Assembly (NCBI RefSeq): GCF_014646335.1 | Contig: NZ_BMNG01000026.1 | Location: 25,113 to 89,112 of the forward strand | Reading direction: 5' to 3' | DNA: 64,000 nt | From: Streptomyces lasiicapitis | GTDB taxonomy: Bacteria; Actinomycetota; Actinomycetes; Streptomycetales; Streptomycetaceae | In this document: positions 25,314-33,791 of the stretch, piece after piece | Layout of the letters: each line of letters starts with the position of its first letter | How positions within the stretch are numbered: position 1 is the first letter of the stretch | The notes under the pieces: generated by a model | What the model was told of the DNA's origin: nothing | Database searches by the model: none | What the model saw: the letters and a program-made list of their open reading frames with translations, nothing else | Program-made: the position numbers and the translations under genes

Positions 25314-25328
25314 TCAGCGGTGGGTGGA

Positions 25329-25460
25329 TCAGTGCTTGTACTCGGTGTCGTCGGCGGTGTCGAAGGGCTGGGTGCCCAGCGTGACCTCGACGACCTCGCC
25401 CGCGTCCAGCACGACAGGCGCCTGGTAGACCGGGATGGTGGGGGTGGTGGGGTGCTTCAT
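25329..25460 (-). CDS. lasso peptide precursor with DTAD ring motif
   Basis: A 43-residue peptide from ATG 25460 with AGGAGG eight bases upstream; it is the first gene of the operon. The leader (residues 1-28) contains Y12-Q-A-P15-V-V-L18 and G21, the YxxPxL…G pattern bound by B1, and Thr27 at position -2. The core is then GTQPFDTADDTEYKH: Gly1 can be joined to Asp9 in a nine-residue ring, leaving a six-residue tail. Asp6-Thr7 in the ring is the site expected for PIMT-dependent aspartimide formation. Asp10 or Glu12 as ring acceptor would give unusually large rings and is less likely. Confidence 0.85.
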   Translation of the reverse strand: MKHPTTPTIPVYQAPVVLDAGEVVEVTLGTQPFDTADDTEYKH

Positions 25461-25621
25461 GAGCGTGGCCTCCTGATCTCGCGTCCCTGTCCGCCCCGGG
25501 TGGGCGTGCAGTGGACGGTGGTGTCGTATGCAGCCGGGCCGAGGACGTGAACCGGCCCCGGCTGAGGCGGCGCCGCCGGGTCGAGGGCGACGTCTGCCCC
25601 CACATCACAGCGCGGGCCCCC

Positions 25622-25677
25622 GTTGCCGGGAAGACCGGTCAAGTTGCCTTTGGTTGCCGTGAGTTGCCCCGGTTGCC
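25622..25677. promoter_or_regulatory. helically phased GTTGCC direct repeats
   Basis: GTTGCC starts at 25622, 25643, 25653, 25663 and 25672, i.e. steps of 21, 10, 10 and 9 bases on one face of the helix. The block lies between the lasso precursor (start 25460) and the divergent regulator gene (start 25750). It resembles the direct-repeat sites of Streptomyces pathway regulators. Confidence 0.6.
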
Positions 25678-25749
25678 TCTTCCCCGGAAGGCACTGCCCG
25701 CCTGCGGCCGAGTCCCCCACACTGGGTCCTGCGTCTCGGGGAGGTCGGT

Positions 25750-27123
25750 ATGGGCGTGATCCTGGAGGAACGGCACCCGCTCAACCAGGTGCTGACCGTG
25801 CGCGGCTGGACCGCCGAATACTGCCTGCGGCGGGTGGCGGACCGACATAAGGCACTCGGCTACGGCGGCATGGCCATCCGGAAAGAGAAGGTCAGCCGCT
25901 GGACCCGCCCGGGCAACCCGCAGACCCCGAACATGCCCACGCAGGTGGCCATGGCCGAGGTCCTGGGCATCGACGCTCGCGAGATCCGTGCCCAGCCCTG
26001 GCCGCACTGGCTCCTGCTCGCCCTGCGAGACGACACGGCCATCTGGGAATCGCCCTGGAACCCGGCGGGAACCATCCAAGCACTCGACCACGCCGGAGGA
26101 CTCGTGGATCTGGACCGCCGCGGATTCCTGATCGCCACGACCGCCACGCTCGCGGCGACCCTTGCCCAGTGGGCGACCGCCGACCCCGTACCCGCCACCG
26201 CATCGGGCGGACGTCAGATAGGGGCCGCCGTCGCCGACCGCTTCGACAGCCGTCTCGACGACCTTCGCCACCTCGACGACGACCTCGGCAGCGATCACGT
26301 CTATGACGCCGCCTGCGCGGAGAAACGACTCATCACACGCCTGCTGCGTGACAACTCCTACAGCGAGAACACCGGACGACGCCTCCATGCCTCAGCCGCC
26401 GAAGCATCCCGGCTGGCCGGATGGTGCGCCTTCGACAGCGGCCAGACCGCGGCCGCCGAAAGGCACTTCGTGACGTCACTGCGGGCCGCCGCCGGGGCCG
26501 GCGACCGCACGGCGGGAGCCACCGCACTCGCCTTCTGGGCAAATCTCCGATACGCCAACAGCACACCCGACCCCCGCGGGGCACTCGACCTCCTCGACGG
26601 CGCCCTCACCCACCGCGCCGACATCACATCGCCCCGCGTCTTGACGATGCTCTACATCAGGCAGGCCCGCGCCCACTCGATCGCGGGTGAACCCACAGCC
26701 GCCTACAGGGCGATCGGCAACGCACTCGCCGCGTACGACCGGGGAACCCCGCCGGACGAAGACCTGCAGTCGATGTACTGGATCACCACCGGTGAAGTCC
26801 TCCAGGCCGCCGCCTCCGCCGCGCTCAGCCTCGGCGACCCGAGACGGGCACTGACCTATTTCTCGTCCGCCGTCACACACCACGACCCGTACGACTCCGA
26901 CAAGGAGCCTCGCGGCACCGCCATATACCTCGCCCGACAGGCCGAAGCCCACCTCGCGCTCGGCGACCTGGACGGCGCCGTCGAGACCGGCCAGCAGGCC
27001 GTCGGCCTCATGGGCGGCGTCACTTCCGCACGCGGCAGCGAAACTCTCAACCGCCTGCGCACCGAGTTCAGCCGACACCGCTCCACCCCTGTCGTGAGGA
27101 CCTTCCTCGACGAAACCGGCTGA
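25750..27123 (+). CDS. TPR-containing regulator, probable lasso-cluster regulator
   Basis: A 457-residue protein from ATG 25750 with GGGGAGG upstream. Residues 1-75 form a small DNA-binding-like domain (…LNQVLTVRGWTAEYCLRRVA…, KVSRWTR, TQVAMAEVLGIDAREIR), followed by a hydrophobic segment near 120-140 (RRGFLIATTATLAATLAQWA) and then about 250 residues of TPR-like helices (…AGWCAFDSGQTAAAERHFVTSL…). This architecture is common in Streptomyces pathway and morphogenesis regulators. It is divergent from the lasso operon with a repeat block in between, so control of that operon is likely but inferred. Confidence 0.7.
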   Translation: MGVILEERHPLNQVLTVRGWTAEYCLRRVADRHKALGYGGMAIRKEKVSRWTRPGNPQTPNMPTQVAMAEVLGIDAREIRAQPWPHWLLLALRDDTAIWESPWNPAGTIQALDHAGGLVDLDRRGFLIATTATLAATLAQWATADPVPATASGGRQIGAAVADRFDSRLDDLRHLDDDLGSDHVYDAACAEKRLITRLLRDNSYSENTGRRLHASAAEASRLAGWCAFDSGQTAAAERHFVTSLRAAAGAGDRTAGATALAFWANLRYANSTPDPRGALDLLDGALTHRADITSPRVLTMLYIRQARAHSIAGEPTAAYRAIGNALAAYDRGTPPDEDLQSMYWITTGEVLQAAASAALSLGDPRRALTYFSSAVTHHDPYDSDKEPRGTAIYLARQAEAHLALGDLDGAVETGQQAVGLMGGVTSARGSETLNRLRTEFSRHRSTPVVRTFLDETG

Positions 27124-27304
27124 CGGCTTTGCGCCGCGTCGCCGAGCCTTCGTCCCGACACCGCCGGGGGCGCGCAGCGGGCGGACATGACCGGGGTACC
27201 GCTGCTCGGCCGCGCCGCCTCCCACGCTCCGGCCGGAGCCGGGCCGCCGGACGTCGAGGCTGTGCTGCCGCTGAAGTACCCGATCACACGCCCGGCGACC
27301 CGGA

Positions 27305-27483
27305 TCACCGCGGCCGGTGGTGCTGCTGGCGCTCGTACTCCGCCCAGTCCTGCGGCGGGTACGTCGCCTGCGAGCCGCGAGGGCGACGTCGGCCGTGAGC
27401 CCGAGCTCCCCGCCGAAGAAGCCGTCGAGGTCGCGGATCATCTCCAGCGCCCGCATCGTGGCCTCCCTGAGCGGACGTGCCAT
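27305..27483 (-). pseudogene. small gene with probable frameshift
   Basis: From ATG 27483 the frame reads 36 sensible residues (…LREATMRALEMIRDLDGFFG…GELGLTADVALA) and then turns into Arg/Thr-rich noise. One base shift leads to QATYPPQDWAEYERQQHHRP and a stop at 27305. The joined product would have about 60 residues. Either the gene is broken or the reading given here contains one indel. Confidence 0.4.
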
Positions 27484-27603
27484 GCGGTCGAGGGGCGGGC
27501 CGGCAAGACGACACGAGCCCCCAACATCACTGCGCCCGGCCGCTCTCCGGTTGAAAGGAGCCGGGCACTTCGCCGTAGGACCGCGTCTGTGAGGGGGTGC
27601 GGC

Positions 27604-27927
27604 TCAGTCGTTCGGCGCGGATACGGCCCGGCCCCAGGACCCGAGCAGTCCAAGACTGACGATGAGCCCTACCGCGAGTCCCACCGCCCCGCCGCCGAAG
27701 AGACCGAAGATGGCGGCTGCCGAGGGCAGACTTCCCTCATCAGCGAAGGAGCCGATGGCGGGCAGGACGAAACCCAGGATCACCCCGAGGAAGATCACCA
27801 ATGAACCCGCACCGAAGCCCGTCCCTCGGTGTCCGCCGTACGCCATCGCAACCAGGCCTGCCGATACCGCGATGACCATGACCATGGCGGGGAACTGCCA
27901 ACCGGTCACCGAATCTAGGAGTTCCAC
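27604..27927 (-). CDS. small three-pass membrane protein
   Basis: A 107-residue protein with three hydrophobic segments: FPAMVMVIAVSAGLVAMAY, GAGSLVIFLGVILGFVLPAI and AAIFGLFGGGAVGLAVGLIV. The segment between the second and third is acidic. It stands 100 bases downstream of the Tad-like operon end and reads in the same direction. Function is unknown. Confidence 0.6.
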   Translation of the reverse strand: MELLDSVTGWQFPAMVMVIAVSAGLVAMAYGGHRGTGFGAGSLVIFLGVILGFVLPAIGSFADEGSLPSAAAIFGLFGGGAVGLAVGLIVSLGLLGSWGRAVSAPND

Positions 27928-28029
27928 AGGCTTTCCCCTTCTCGTTCTCGGCTCAATGGAAGCTACCGCAGGCCGCTGACAGTGCCGCCGAGCCAGGGTT
28001 CGGAAACAAGCTCAGAGTGTGTACAGACC

Positions 28030-31000
28030 TCATGCGCTGCGGCTCATGATCGTGTCGTAGATGCGTTCCGTTTCCGGTTCCATCCCGACGTCGAGGCGCT
28101 TGTTGATGTCCCGGAGGGTCTCGTAGGCGGTGCGGACTCCCGCGCGGTTGGCCGCGTGGTCCTCGATGAGCATCCAGTCCTGGTAGAGGAGTTCGGCGCT
28201 GTCGTCGACGTCCAGGCCGATGCGGATGGCGCGGCGAGCGGCGTCCAGGTCGGGGCGGGGCGCGCTCCGGTGCCAGGTGGCCAGGGTGTGGGCGACGTCG
28301 GTGATGCGAACGAGCATCTCCTGTATGCGGGCGGCGGCCCAGGTGAGGTCGGCGCCGCCGAAGGGGGCGCCGCGGACGAGTCCGAGCGCGGCTTCCAGGT
28401 CGGCGATGCCTGCCACGGAGTCCTTGGCGAGGCCGCGTTCCGCGAGCTGCTGGAAGCGGTCCCAGTCGCAGCGGACCTTGGGCGACAACCGGTACGTTCC
28501 GGCGCGGTTCTTGGGCAGGTAGAGGGTGCCGTCCGCGTCGGCGCCCAGGCGGTTGCGCAGCTCGGAGATGCGGACCTGCAGGGTCTGTTTGGACCAGGGG
28601 CTGCGTGGGTCCATGGCTTCGCGGGCGGTGTCGATGGTGCAGCCGTCCTTGAAGTGGAGGAGGGCGGCGAGCAGAGCGAGCTTGAAGCCGTGGCCGGAGG
28701 CTTGGATGCCGGTGACGGTGACCGGCCCGAGCACCTGGATCTCCGGAGCGTGCAGATCCACCGGCTCGGGGGACTCCCCCGCCGGGGTGGCGGGTTCAGC
28801 AGCCTCGCCTGCGGGCTCAACGACGTCCCAGGCATTGCCGCGGGAGTCATCGTGGTCCGCGTCGCGGCTCTTGTTTGGGGCGATCGAGGTGAAGGCGGGC
28901 ACCGAGCCGGGCGAAGTGCTGGTCGAGGTCGTTGATGCGGTCAGCGCCGTGAACGGTGGTGTCTCGGGGACGGCCGCCAGGCCGGTGAAGTGGGGTTCTG
29001 GCGAGGGGCGGTTCGGCTCGCTCGGCGTATCGAGAGGTACGGGCGGCACGAACTGCCAGGGACCCTCGGCTGGGTGCGCCGGCTCCTCCGCGGTCTGCAG
29101 CACGTCGAGGAACGCCCTGTAGTCCTCCTCCGTCAGCGACTGCACGACGAGGTCGCTGTCCAGGAGGTCGACGCGCTGTGGTGTGTCCGCGCCGGCCGTC
29201 AGGCACACGGCGTCGGGGAAGGCGGCGCGGGCGCCCTTGGCCGGGAGCACCAGGGCGACGGGAAGGTCCCGGGAGGCGGCGAGAGCATCGGCGAGTTGCC
29301 GGGCGCCTTCGACGGTGGCCTCGGCGGAGCAGATCAGCAACCACGGCAGAGGCGCCGGTGCCTCCTCACCGTCGTACCCGCCCTGGTGGTGCTCCAGGAG
29401 GAGTTCTCCCAGCTCACTCTGGGCCGCGCGCAGGTGCGGTACCACGCGCAGGCGGCCCTGGGGCAGCAGGGCGGGCAGCTCGGTGCCCAGGCCGATGGTG
29501 AGGATCTCGGCGTGATCGCTCCAGGTGCTGGTGGCCGCCTCCAGGGCGATGGCGCGGGCGGTGTCGCGGACGGCGTCGTCGTCGCCGTCGAGCAGCAGGA
29601 CGCGGGCAGCGGTCAGGTTGAGGAGCAGATGGCTGCCGTCCGGCTCGGCGCCCAGGGTGACCAGCCCCGGGTAGGGGGCGGGCGCCTCGCGGGCCTGGTC
29701 GTCGGTCAGGAGGGTGTGCCCCTCGTCCAGCGTCCACCGGCCCTCGGCCGCCGTGGTGAACGGGGCCAAAGGCTCGGTCACCGGGTCGGTGTCGACGAGG
29801 AGTTCGACCGTGCGGGAAGTGACCCGCGCACCCCGCACGCTGGGCAGTGATGCCGTGTTCTGCGGGCCGGCGTGGTGGGCCAGAGTGCGCAGCGCACGGT
29901 CCAGCAGTTCGACGCTGCCCGGTTCGCTGCTCGCCTCGAGGACCTGCTCCAGGCGGGCGGGTTCTGCGGGCATGGCGATCGTCTCGCCCGGGCGCCGACG
30001 GCGGCGCTGCAGCAGGCGTTTGACGCCCACGGCGGCGATCAGGCAGCCCGCCAGCAGCATCCCGACCCCGGCTACCTCGCGTACCCCGACCGCCGCGTCG
30101 TCCGACTCATCGGAGGGGTTTTGCTCCGGTCGCGGCTTCGTCTCCGCCGGAGCGGTGGGTGCGGGGCTGGCGGGTTTCGAGGGGGCCGTGGTGGCGGGCG
30201 GCGAAGCGGCCGGCTTCTTGGGCCCGGCCGTGTCCGGCTTCGCGGGCGGCGGCGGCTGCTGTCCGCGGTCGTGCTCCTCGTGCTCTTCCTTCGGAGCCTT
30301 GGAGGCTTCTCCCGTGCCGCCCGATGCGGAGCCGCGTTCAGTGTCGTCCCGGTCGCCGCTGCGGGGCGGGGCGGCGTCTGGCTTGGCCTTGTCGGACGGG
30401 GTCTTTGGGGCAGCGGGGGCAGCGGGGTGGGGGATATCCAGTTTCAGGCCCGCACGGATGTCGTCCGGGTCGGTCAGCGTGGTGCCGCCGGGCTGGGGTG
30501 CGCCCCGGTTTTCCTCGAAGATCTGCCCGTACTTCGTGCCGTCGCCGAGTTCGTCCTCGGCGATCTTCCACAGGGTGTCCCCGGGGCGGACGGTGACGCT
30601 TTGTGTGCGTTCGCCCTGCGGTGCGGGGGCGTTGTTCTGGCTTGCCGGGGTGTCGGGCATGCGGAGTTGCCAGCCCGGCTGCAGGAAGGTGCTGGCGTGG
30701 AAGGTGCTTCCGTCGGCCATGGTGCGGCCGTCGTTCAGTTGGGCGATGTCGCGCCAGCGTTCGCCGTCGCCGAGCTGGCTCTCGGCGATGCTCCACAGGC
30801 TTTCCGCCGGGCGGATGTCGCGGACGGTGTAGGTGGATGCGGTGTCGTCAGCCGTGGTTGGTGCGGTGTGCTCCGTGGGGCCCGGCTGGGGTGTCTGCGG
30901 GGCCTGTTGGGGGTGGAGGGAGGCGGTGGCGGCCGGGGCTGCGGTGGCGGGGTTGGCCAGGGCGGTGCCGGTGGGCAGGAGGACGATGATGCTGCCGATC

Positions 31001-31338
31001 AGGACCGAGGCGAGGCGTTGGGAGGAGCCCAGTCCGCGCGGTGCCTTCCAGGTCCGGCCGCGGAGTTGGGCGGGGATCTCCCGCAGGGTGCAGAGAGTGA
31101 ACTGCGCCCAGCCGATCCAGGCGATGGCGATGAGCAGGAGCAGGAAGGCGCCGCCGGTGTCCTGCCGGTCCAGGAGGTGGGTCAGGTCGTCGTGACTGGT
31201 GTCCCACACCACGGGGGTGACCCTGATGAGCAGCAGCGGCAGGCCTGCGACAGCGGCCGCCAGGACGGCGAGGCTGGCGAGTGCCCGCAGTACTGCGACG
31301 GGGGTGCGGCCTGGGCCGGTGGGGGCTGGGGTGCGCAT
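28030..31338 (-). CDS. membrane protein with LysM and C-terminal BTAD regulator domain
   Basis: An 1102-residue protein. The N-terminus has three hydrophobic segments (near 15-40, 65-80 and 105-130), then two LysM repeats (…YTVRDIRPAESLWSIAESQL… near 167; …VTVRPGDTLWKIAEDELGDG… near 247), a Pro-rich linker, another membrane segment (VGVREVAGVGMLLAGCLIAAV, about 420), and a large cytoplasmic part. That part ends in a winged-helix plus bacterial transcriptional activator domain (…TGIQASGHGFKLALLAALLH…, …RISELRNRLGADADGTLYLP…). The domain order suggests a wall-sensing membrane regulator. It is the last gene of the Tad-like operon, one base after the previous stop. Confidence 0.8.
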   Translation of the reverse strand: MRTPAPTGPGRTPVAVLRALASLAVLAAAVAGLPLLLIRVTPVVWDTSHDDLTHLLDRQDTGGAFLLLLIAIAWIGWAQFTLCTLREIPAQLRGRTWKAPRGLGSSQRLASVLIGSIIVLLPTGTALANPATAAPAATASLHPQQAPQTPQPGPTEHTAPTTADDTASTYTVRDIRPAESLWSIAESQLGDGERWRDIAQLNDGRTMADGSTFHASTFLQPGWQLRMPDTPASQNNAPAPQGERTQSVTVRPGDTLWKIAEDELGDGTKYGQIFEENRGAPQPGGTTLTDPDDIRAGLKLDIPHPAAPAAPKTPSDKAKPDAAPPRSGDRDDTERGSASGGTGEASKAPKEEHEEHDRGQQPPPPAKPDTAGPKKPAASPPATTAPSKPASPAPTAPAETKPRPEQNPSDESDDAAVGVREVAGVGMLLAGCLIAAVGVKRLLQRRRRRPGETIAMPAEPARLEQVLEASSEPGSVELLDRALRTLAHHAGPQNTASLPSVRGARVTSRTVELLVDTDPVTEPLAPFTTAAEGRWTLDEGHTLLTDDQAREAPAPYPGLVTLGAEPDGSHLLLNLTAARVLLLDGDDDAVRDTARAIALEAATSTWSDHAEILTIGLGTELPALLPQGRLRVVPHLRAAQSELGELLLEHHQGGYDGEEAPAPLPWLLICSAEATVEGARQLADALAASRDLPVALVLPAKGARAAFPDAVCLTAGADTPQRVDLLDSDLVVQSLTEEDYRAFLDVLQTAEEPAHPAEGPWQFVPPVPLDTPSEPNRPSPEPHFTGLAAVPETPPFTALTASTTSTSTSPGSVPAFTSIAPNKSRDADHDDSRGNAWDVVEPAGEAAEPATPAGESPEPVDLHAPEIQVLGPVTVTGIQASGHGFKLALLAALLHFKDGCTIDTAREAMDPRSPWSKQTLQVRISELRNRLGADADGTLYLPKNRAGTYRLSPKVRCDWDRFQQLAERGLAKDSVAGIADLEAALGLVRGAPFGGADLTWAAARIQEMLVRITDVAHTLATWHRSAPRPDLDAARRAIRIGLDVDDSAELLYQDWMLIEDHAANRAGVRTAYETLRDINKRLDVGMEPETERIYDTIMSRSA

Positions 31339-31339
31339 C

Positions 31340-31786
31340 TCAGGGTCCTTCGGGTGCGGTGACGCCGTGCAGGAGGCTGGCCTTTCCGCGGCCGGTCACG
31401 TTCAGGGAGCCGATGCCCACTGCGGACAGGAACGATGTGTCGTAGGTGCCGTGTGTGGTGACGGTCAGCGTCTTGCCGTCGGCGGACACGGTGGCGGTCC
31501 CGGTGGTGTCGGCGGCGTTGAGGTAGGCCTGGGCGGCTGCTTGGGCGGCCTGCGGGTCGACGGTGATGGTCTTGCCGGGCACGGCCTGGGCCGGGTCGAT
31601 GGCCTGCCCTCCTGCGCGCGCGGCTTCGGTGGCGATGTAGTCGGCGCGTTCGGTGGCGCGCATCTTGCCGCCGCCATCGACGGCCAGGCCGATGATGCTG
31701 AGCAGCGCGAGGACGCAGATCGCCACGAAGACGGTGATGCCGCCGCGGTCGTCGAGGCGGCGGGTGCGGGGTGTTGCGCGCGTCAT
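31340..31786 (-). CDS. TadG-like pilus assembly protein
   Basis: A 148-residue protein from ATG 31786 overlapping the preceding stop (ATGA). A single N-terminal membrane segment follows a basic head and DDRGG (GGITVFVAICVLALLSIIGL), then AVDGGGKMRATERADYIATE, typical of the TadE/TadG-like minor pilins. The rest is an extracellular strand-rich domain. Probably a minor component of a Tad-type pilus. Confidence 0.7.
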   Translation of the reverse strand: MTRATPRTRRLDDRGGITVFVAICVLALLSIIGLAVDGGGKMRATERADYIATEAARAGGQAIDPAQAVPGKTITVDPQAAQAAAQAYLNAADTTGTATVSADGKTLTVTTHGTYDTSFLSAVGIGSLNVTGRGKASLLHGVTAPEGP

Positions 31787-32238
31787 TGTCCGCCCCTCTG
31801 CCTGTACTGATCAACGACTGAGGTGGCGGTCGCTTCCTGCGTGCGGGCTCCGGGGACTCCGGGAAGCAGAAGGTCGGAGAGGTTGACGGTGCAGCGCACG
31901 GTCGCGGAGACGGTGGCCACCTGGCCGATGGGCACGTTCAGGCCGCTGGTGTCGACGGACACGCTGGTGTTGGCGCATGTGACGCCCTGATCGGACAGCG
32001 ATTCGGTCGCAGCGCTGCGCGCGGCTGCCTGGGCGGCTTCCACGGTGCGGTGGATGGAGGCCTCGCGGGCGGCGTCCTGCGCGGCCGCGTCGACTTTGGA
32101 GCCGGACATGACGAGGCGGCCGCCGGCGATCGCCATGCACACAAAGACGAGCAGCGCCGGGAGGACGATCGCCGCCTCGATCGCGGCGCTCCCGGCATCG
32201 CGGGGCGCGCAACGGGCTTGGTGGAACACCGACTTCAC
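31783..32238 (-). CDS. TadE-like minor pilin
   Basis: A 151-residue protein from GTG 32238, which overlaps the previous stop (GTGA). The TadE signature is clear: RDAGSAAIEAAIVLPALLVF, with Glu five residues into the hydrophobic helix as in type IV pilins. The outer domain contains a Cys pair (VTCANTS and VRCTVNL) that may form a disulfide. The overlapping GTG is the only start giving a compact pilin-type N-terminus. Confidence 0.75.
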   Translation of the reverse strand: MKSVFHQARCAPRDAGSAAIEAAIVLPALLVFVCMAIAGGRLVMSGSKVDAAAQDAAREASIHRTVEAAQAAARSAATESLSDQGVTCANTSVSVDTSGLNVPIGQVATVSATVRCTVNLSDLLLPGVPGARTQEATATSVVDQYRQRGGQ

Positions 32239-32666
32239 TCCCCTGGGACTGTCCAGCGCTCCACCGTTCCCGACGCCGACTGTGTGATGCGCAGTCCGGG
32301 CACGCCCGGCAGCATCGACTGAGCCGTTCCCGAGACCTGGATCCGGATGCGCTGGCCGGTGCTGCCTGCCGTGGAGACACTGGAGTTGAGCAGGCTGTCG
32401 CCCGCTGTGCGGTCGAGGACCTCGCGGGCTCGCTGGATTCCGTCGCCGGGCCCGGCCTTGTAGGTACGGGCCTCGCTGAGTCCTTCGCGCGCTGCGGTGA
32501 GCGCGATCTCGCGGGCGTAGTACCACATCGAGGCCTGGATGACGGCGACGGCGAGGAGCAGGACGAACGGGTAGATGATCGCCATCTGGATGGACGCATC
32601 CCCCCGGTCCTCCCGCCACGGCCGGCTGCGCACCCAGGCGGCGAGCTGCGGTATACGCCGGGGCAT
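32235..32666 (-). CDS. TadE-like minor pilin
   Basis: A 143-residue protein. After a 20-residue basic head it has EDRGDASIQMAIIYPFVLLL, a TadE-like membrane helix in which the usual Glu is replaced by Gln. An extracellular domain follows with a helical stalk (…ALTAAREGLSEARTYKAGPG…). Start and stop both overlap neighbouring genes by four bases. Likely a minor subunit of the same pilus. Confidence 0.7.
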   Translation of the reverse strand: MPRRIPQLAAWVRSRPWREDRGDASIQMAIIYPFVLLLAVAVIQASMWYYAREIALTAAREGLSEARTYKAGPGDGIQRAREVLDRTAGDSLLNSSVSTAGSTGQRIRIQVSGTAQSMLPGVPGLRITQSASGTVERWTVPGE

Positions 32667-32881
32667 CAGATGCCGTTCAGCTTGCCGTTGTACTTGGCGA
32701 CGATGACCGCGATGGTCCCGGCGATGACCAGGGCGCCGGTGATGGAGGCCACCCAGATGATGACGGTGGTGATGCTGATGTCGCCCTGGTCCGGGCGCTT
32801 CCTCATCTCCTGCAGGCGGGACTCCAGATGGGCGGTGCAGGCCCGCAGGAGGCGGTAGGTGTGGTGGGCGGTGTACTTCAT
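32666..32881 (-). CDS. small single-pass protein, possible major pilin (Flp position)
   Basis: A 71-residue protein from ATG 32881 with GGAG six bases upstream. The frame extends 12 bases further to a TTG, which was rejected. After a basic head it has DQGDISITTVIIWVASITGA followed by LVIAGTIAVIVAKYNGKLNG. Length, single helix and position between tadC and tadE fit a Flp-type pilin. The classical Glu-Tyr pair of Flp pilins is missing, so this is positional inference. Confidence 0.6.
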   Translation of the reverse strand: MKYTAHHTYRLLRACTAHLESRLQEMRKRPDQGDISITTVIIWVASITGALVIAGTIAVIVAKYNGKLNGI

Positions 32882-32903
32882 GACGTGCTCCAAAATGGGG
32901 TGA

Positions 32904-33791
32904 TCAGGTGGTGAGCATGCGGATCACTGCGGGGAAGGCCATCAGCAGCATCACCTGTACCGCGAGGAGCGCGCCGGGGGCGGTCATCTTCTCGCTGGCG
33001 GCGTTCGCCTCGGCGGCCTGGGCGGCGAGCAGTTCGGGGTTGAGGGCGGCGCTGCGCGAGCGGAGTTGTTTGTAGACGGCGGCGCCGTCGGTGGACGAGC
33101 CGCGCATGATCTCGGCGATGTCGCCCAGGACGGGCAGGTCGTACTCGTCGCGCAGGTCGGTCAGGGCCTGCCAGGGCGGGATCTTCTCCAGGCGGGCCCG
33201 CAGCAGGGCGCCCTGGACGTAGACGAAGGGCCAGCCGCGGCCGACCTCGGCCGCCTTCTCCAGGGCGGTGGTGGGGCCGGCGTCCGAGGCCCGCTTGAGG
33301 GCCACCAGTTCCAGGTAGGCGGACATGGCGTGGGCGAACTCCTCGCGGGCGCGCTTGGCCTGGTCGCGTACGGACAGGTCCGGGGTGATCCACAGCAGTC
33401 CGGCCACGAGCAGTCCGAAGAGGGCGGGCACGTAGAAGGGCAGGGAGATGCCGGCCAGGATCCAGGGAATCGAGACCAGGACCGGGCACAGCAGGCCGAG
33501 CGCGGCGAGCGCGGTCTTCAGCAGCATGAAGCGGCCCGGGCCCTGCCCGAGCAGGGCGAGGTTCTGGGCCGGGATGCGTACGCCCGGCAGGCGCCCCAGG
33601 CGGGCCAGCAGCCAGCGTCCCCACACCTCGTCGCGGTCCAGGTCCGGCTCGGGCAGCGCGGTGAGGCTGCTCTGTTCGGTGCGCTGCAGGGCGGCGGCCA
33701 GGGCGGGCTGGGGGCGCAGGAGTTCGCGGGTGAGCAGGGCGATGCCGCCGCCGACGGCGGCGCCGGTGAGGACCATGGGCATCAGGTTCAT
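32904..33791 (-). CDS. TadC-like type II/IV secretion inner-membrane protein
   Basis: A 295-residue protein with the T2SSF/GspF fold: membrane segments near residues 8-25, 95-150 (GLLCPVLVSIPWILAGISLP, YVPALFGLLVAGLLWI) and at the C-terminus (APGALLAVQVMLLMAFPAVI). A cytoplasmic helical domain contains REEFAHAMSAYLELVALKRA, characteristic of TadC. The start overlaps the tadB stop (ATGA). With TadB it forms the membrane platform for TadA. Confidence 0.8.
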   Translation of the reverse strand: MNLMPMVLTGAAVGGGIALLTRELLRPQPALAAALQRTEQSSLTALPEPDLDRDEVWGRWLLARLGRLPGVRIPAQNLALLGQGPGRFMLLKTALAALGLLCPVLVSIPWILAGISLPFYVPALFGLLVAGLLWITPDLSVRDQAKRAREEFAHAMSAYLELVALKRASDAGPTTALEKAAEVGRGWPFVYVQGALLRARLEKIPPWQALTDLRDEYDLPVLGDIAEIMRGSSTDGAAVYKQLRSRSAALNPELLAAQAAEANAASEKMTAPGALLAVQVMLLMAFPAVIRMLTT

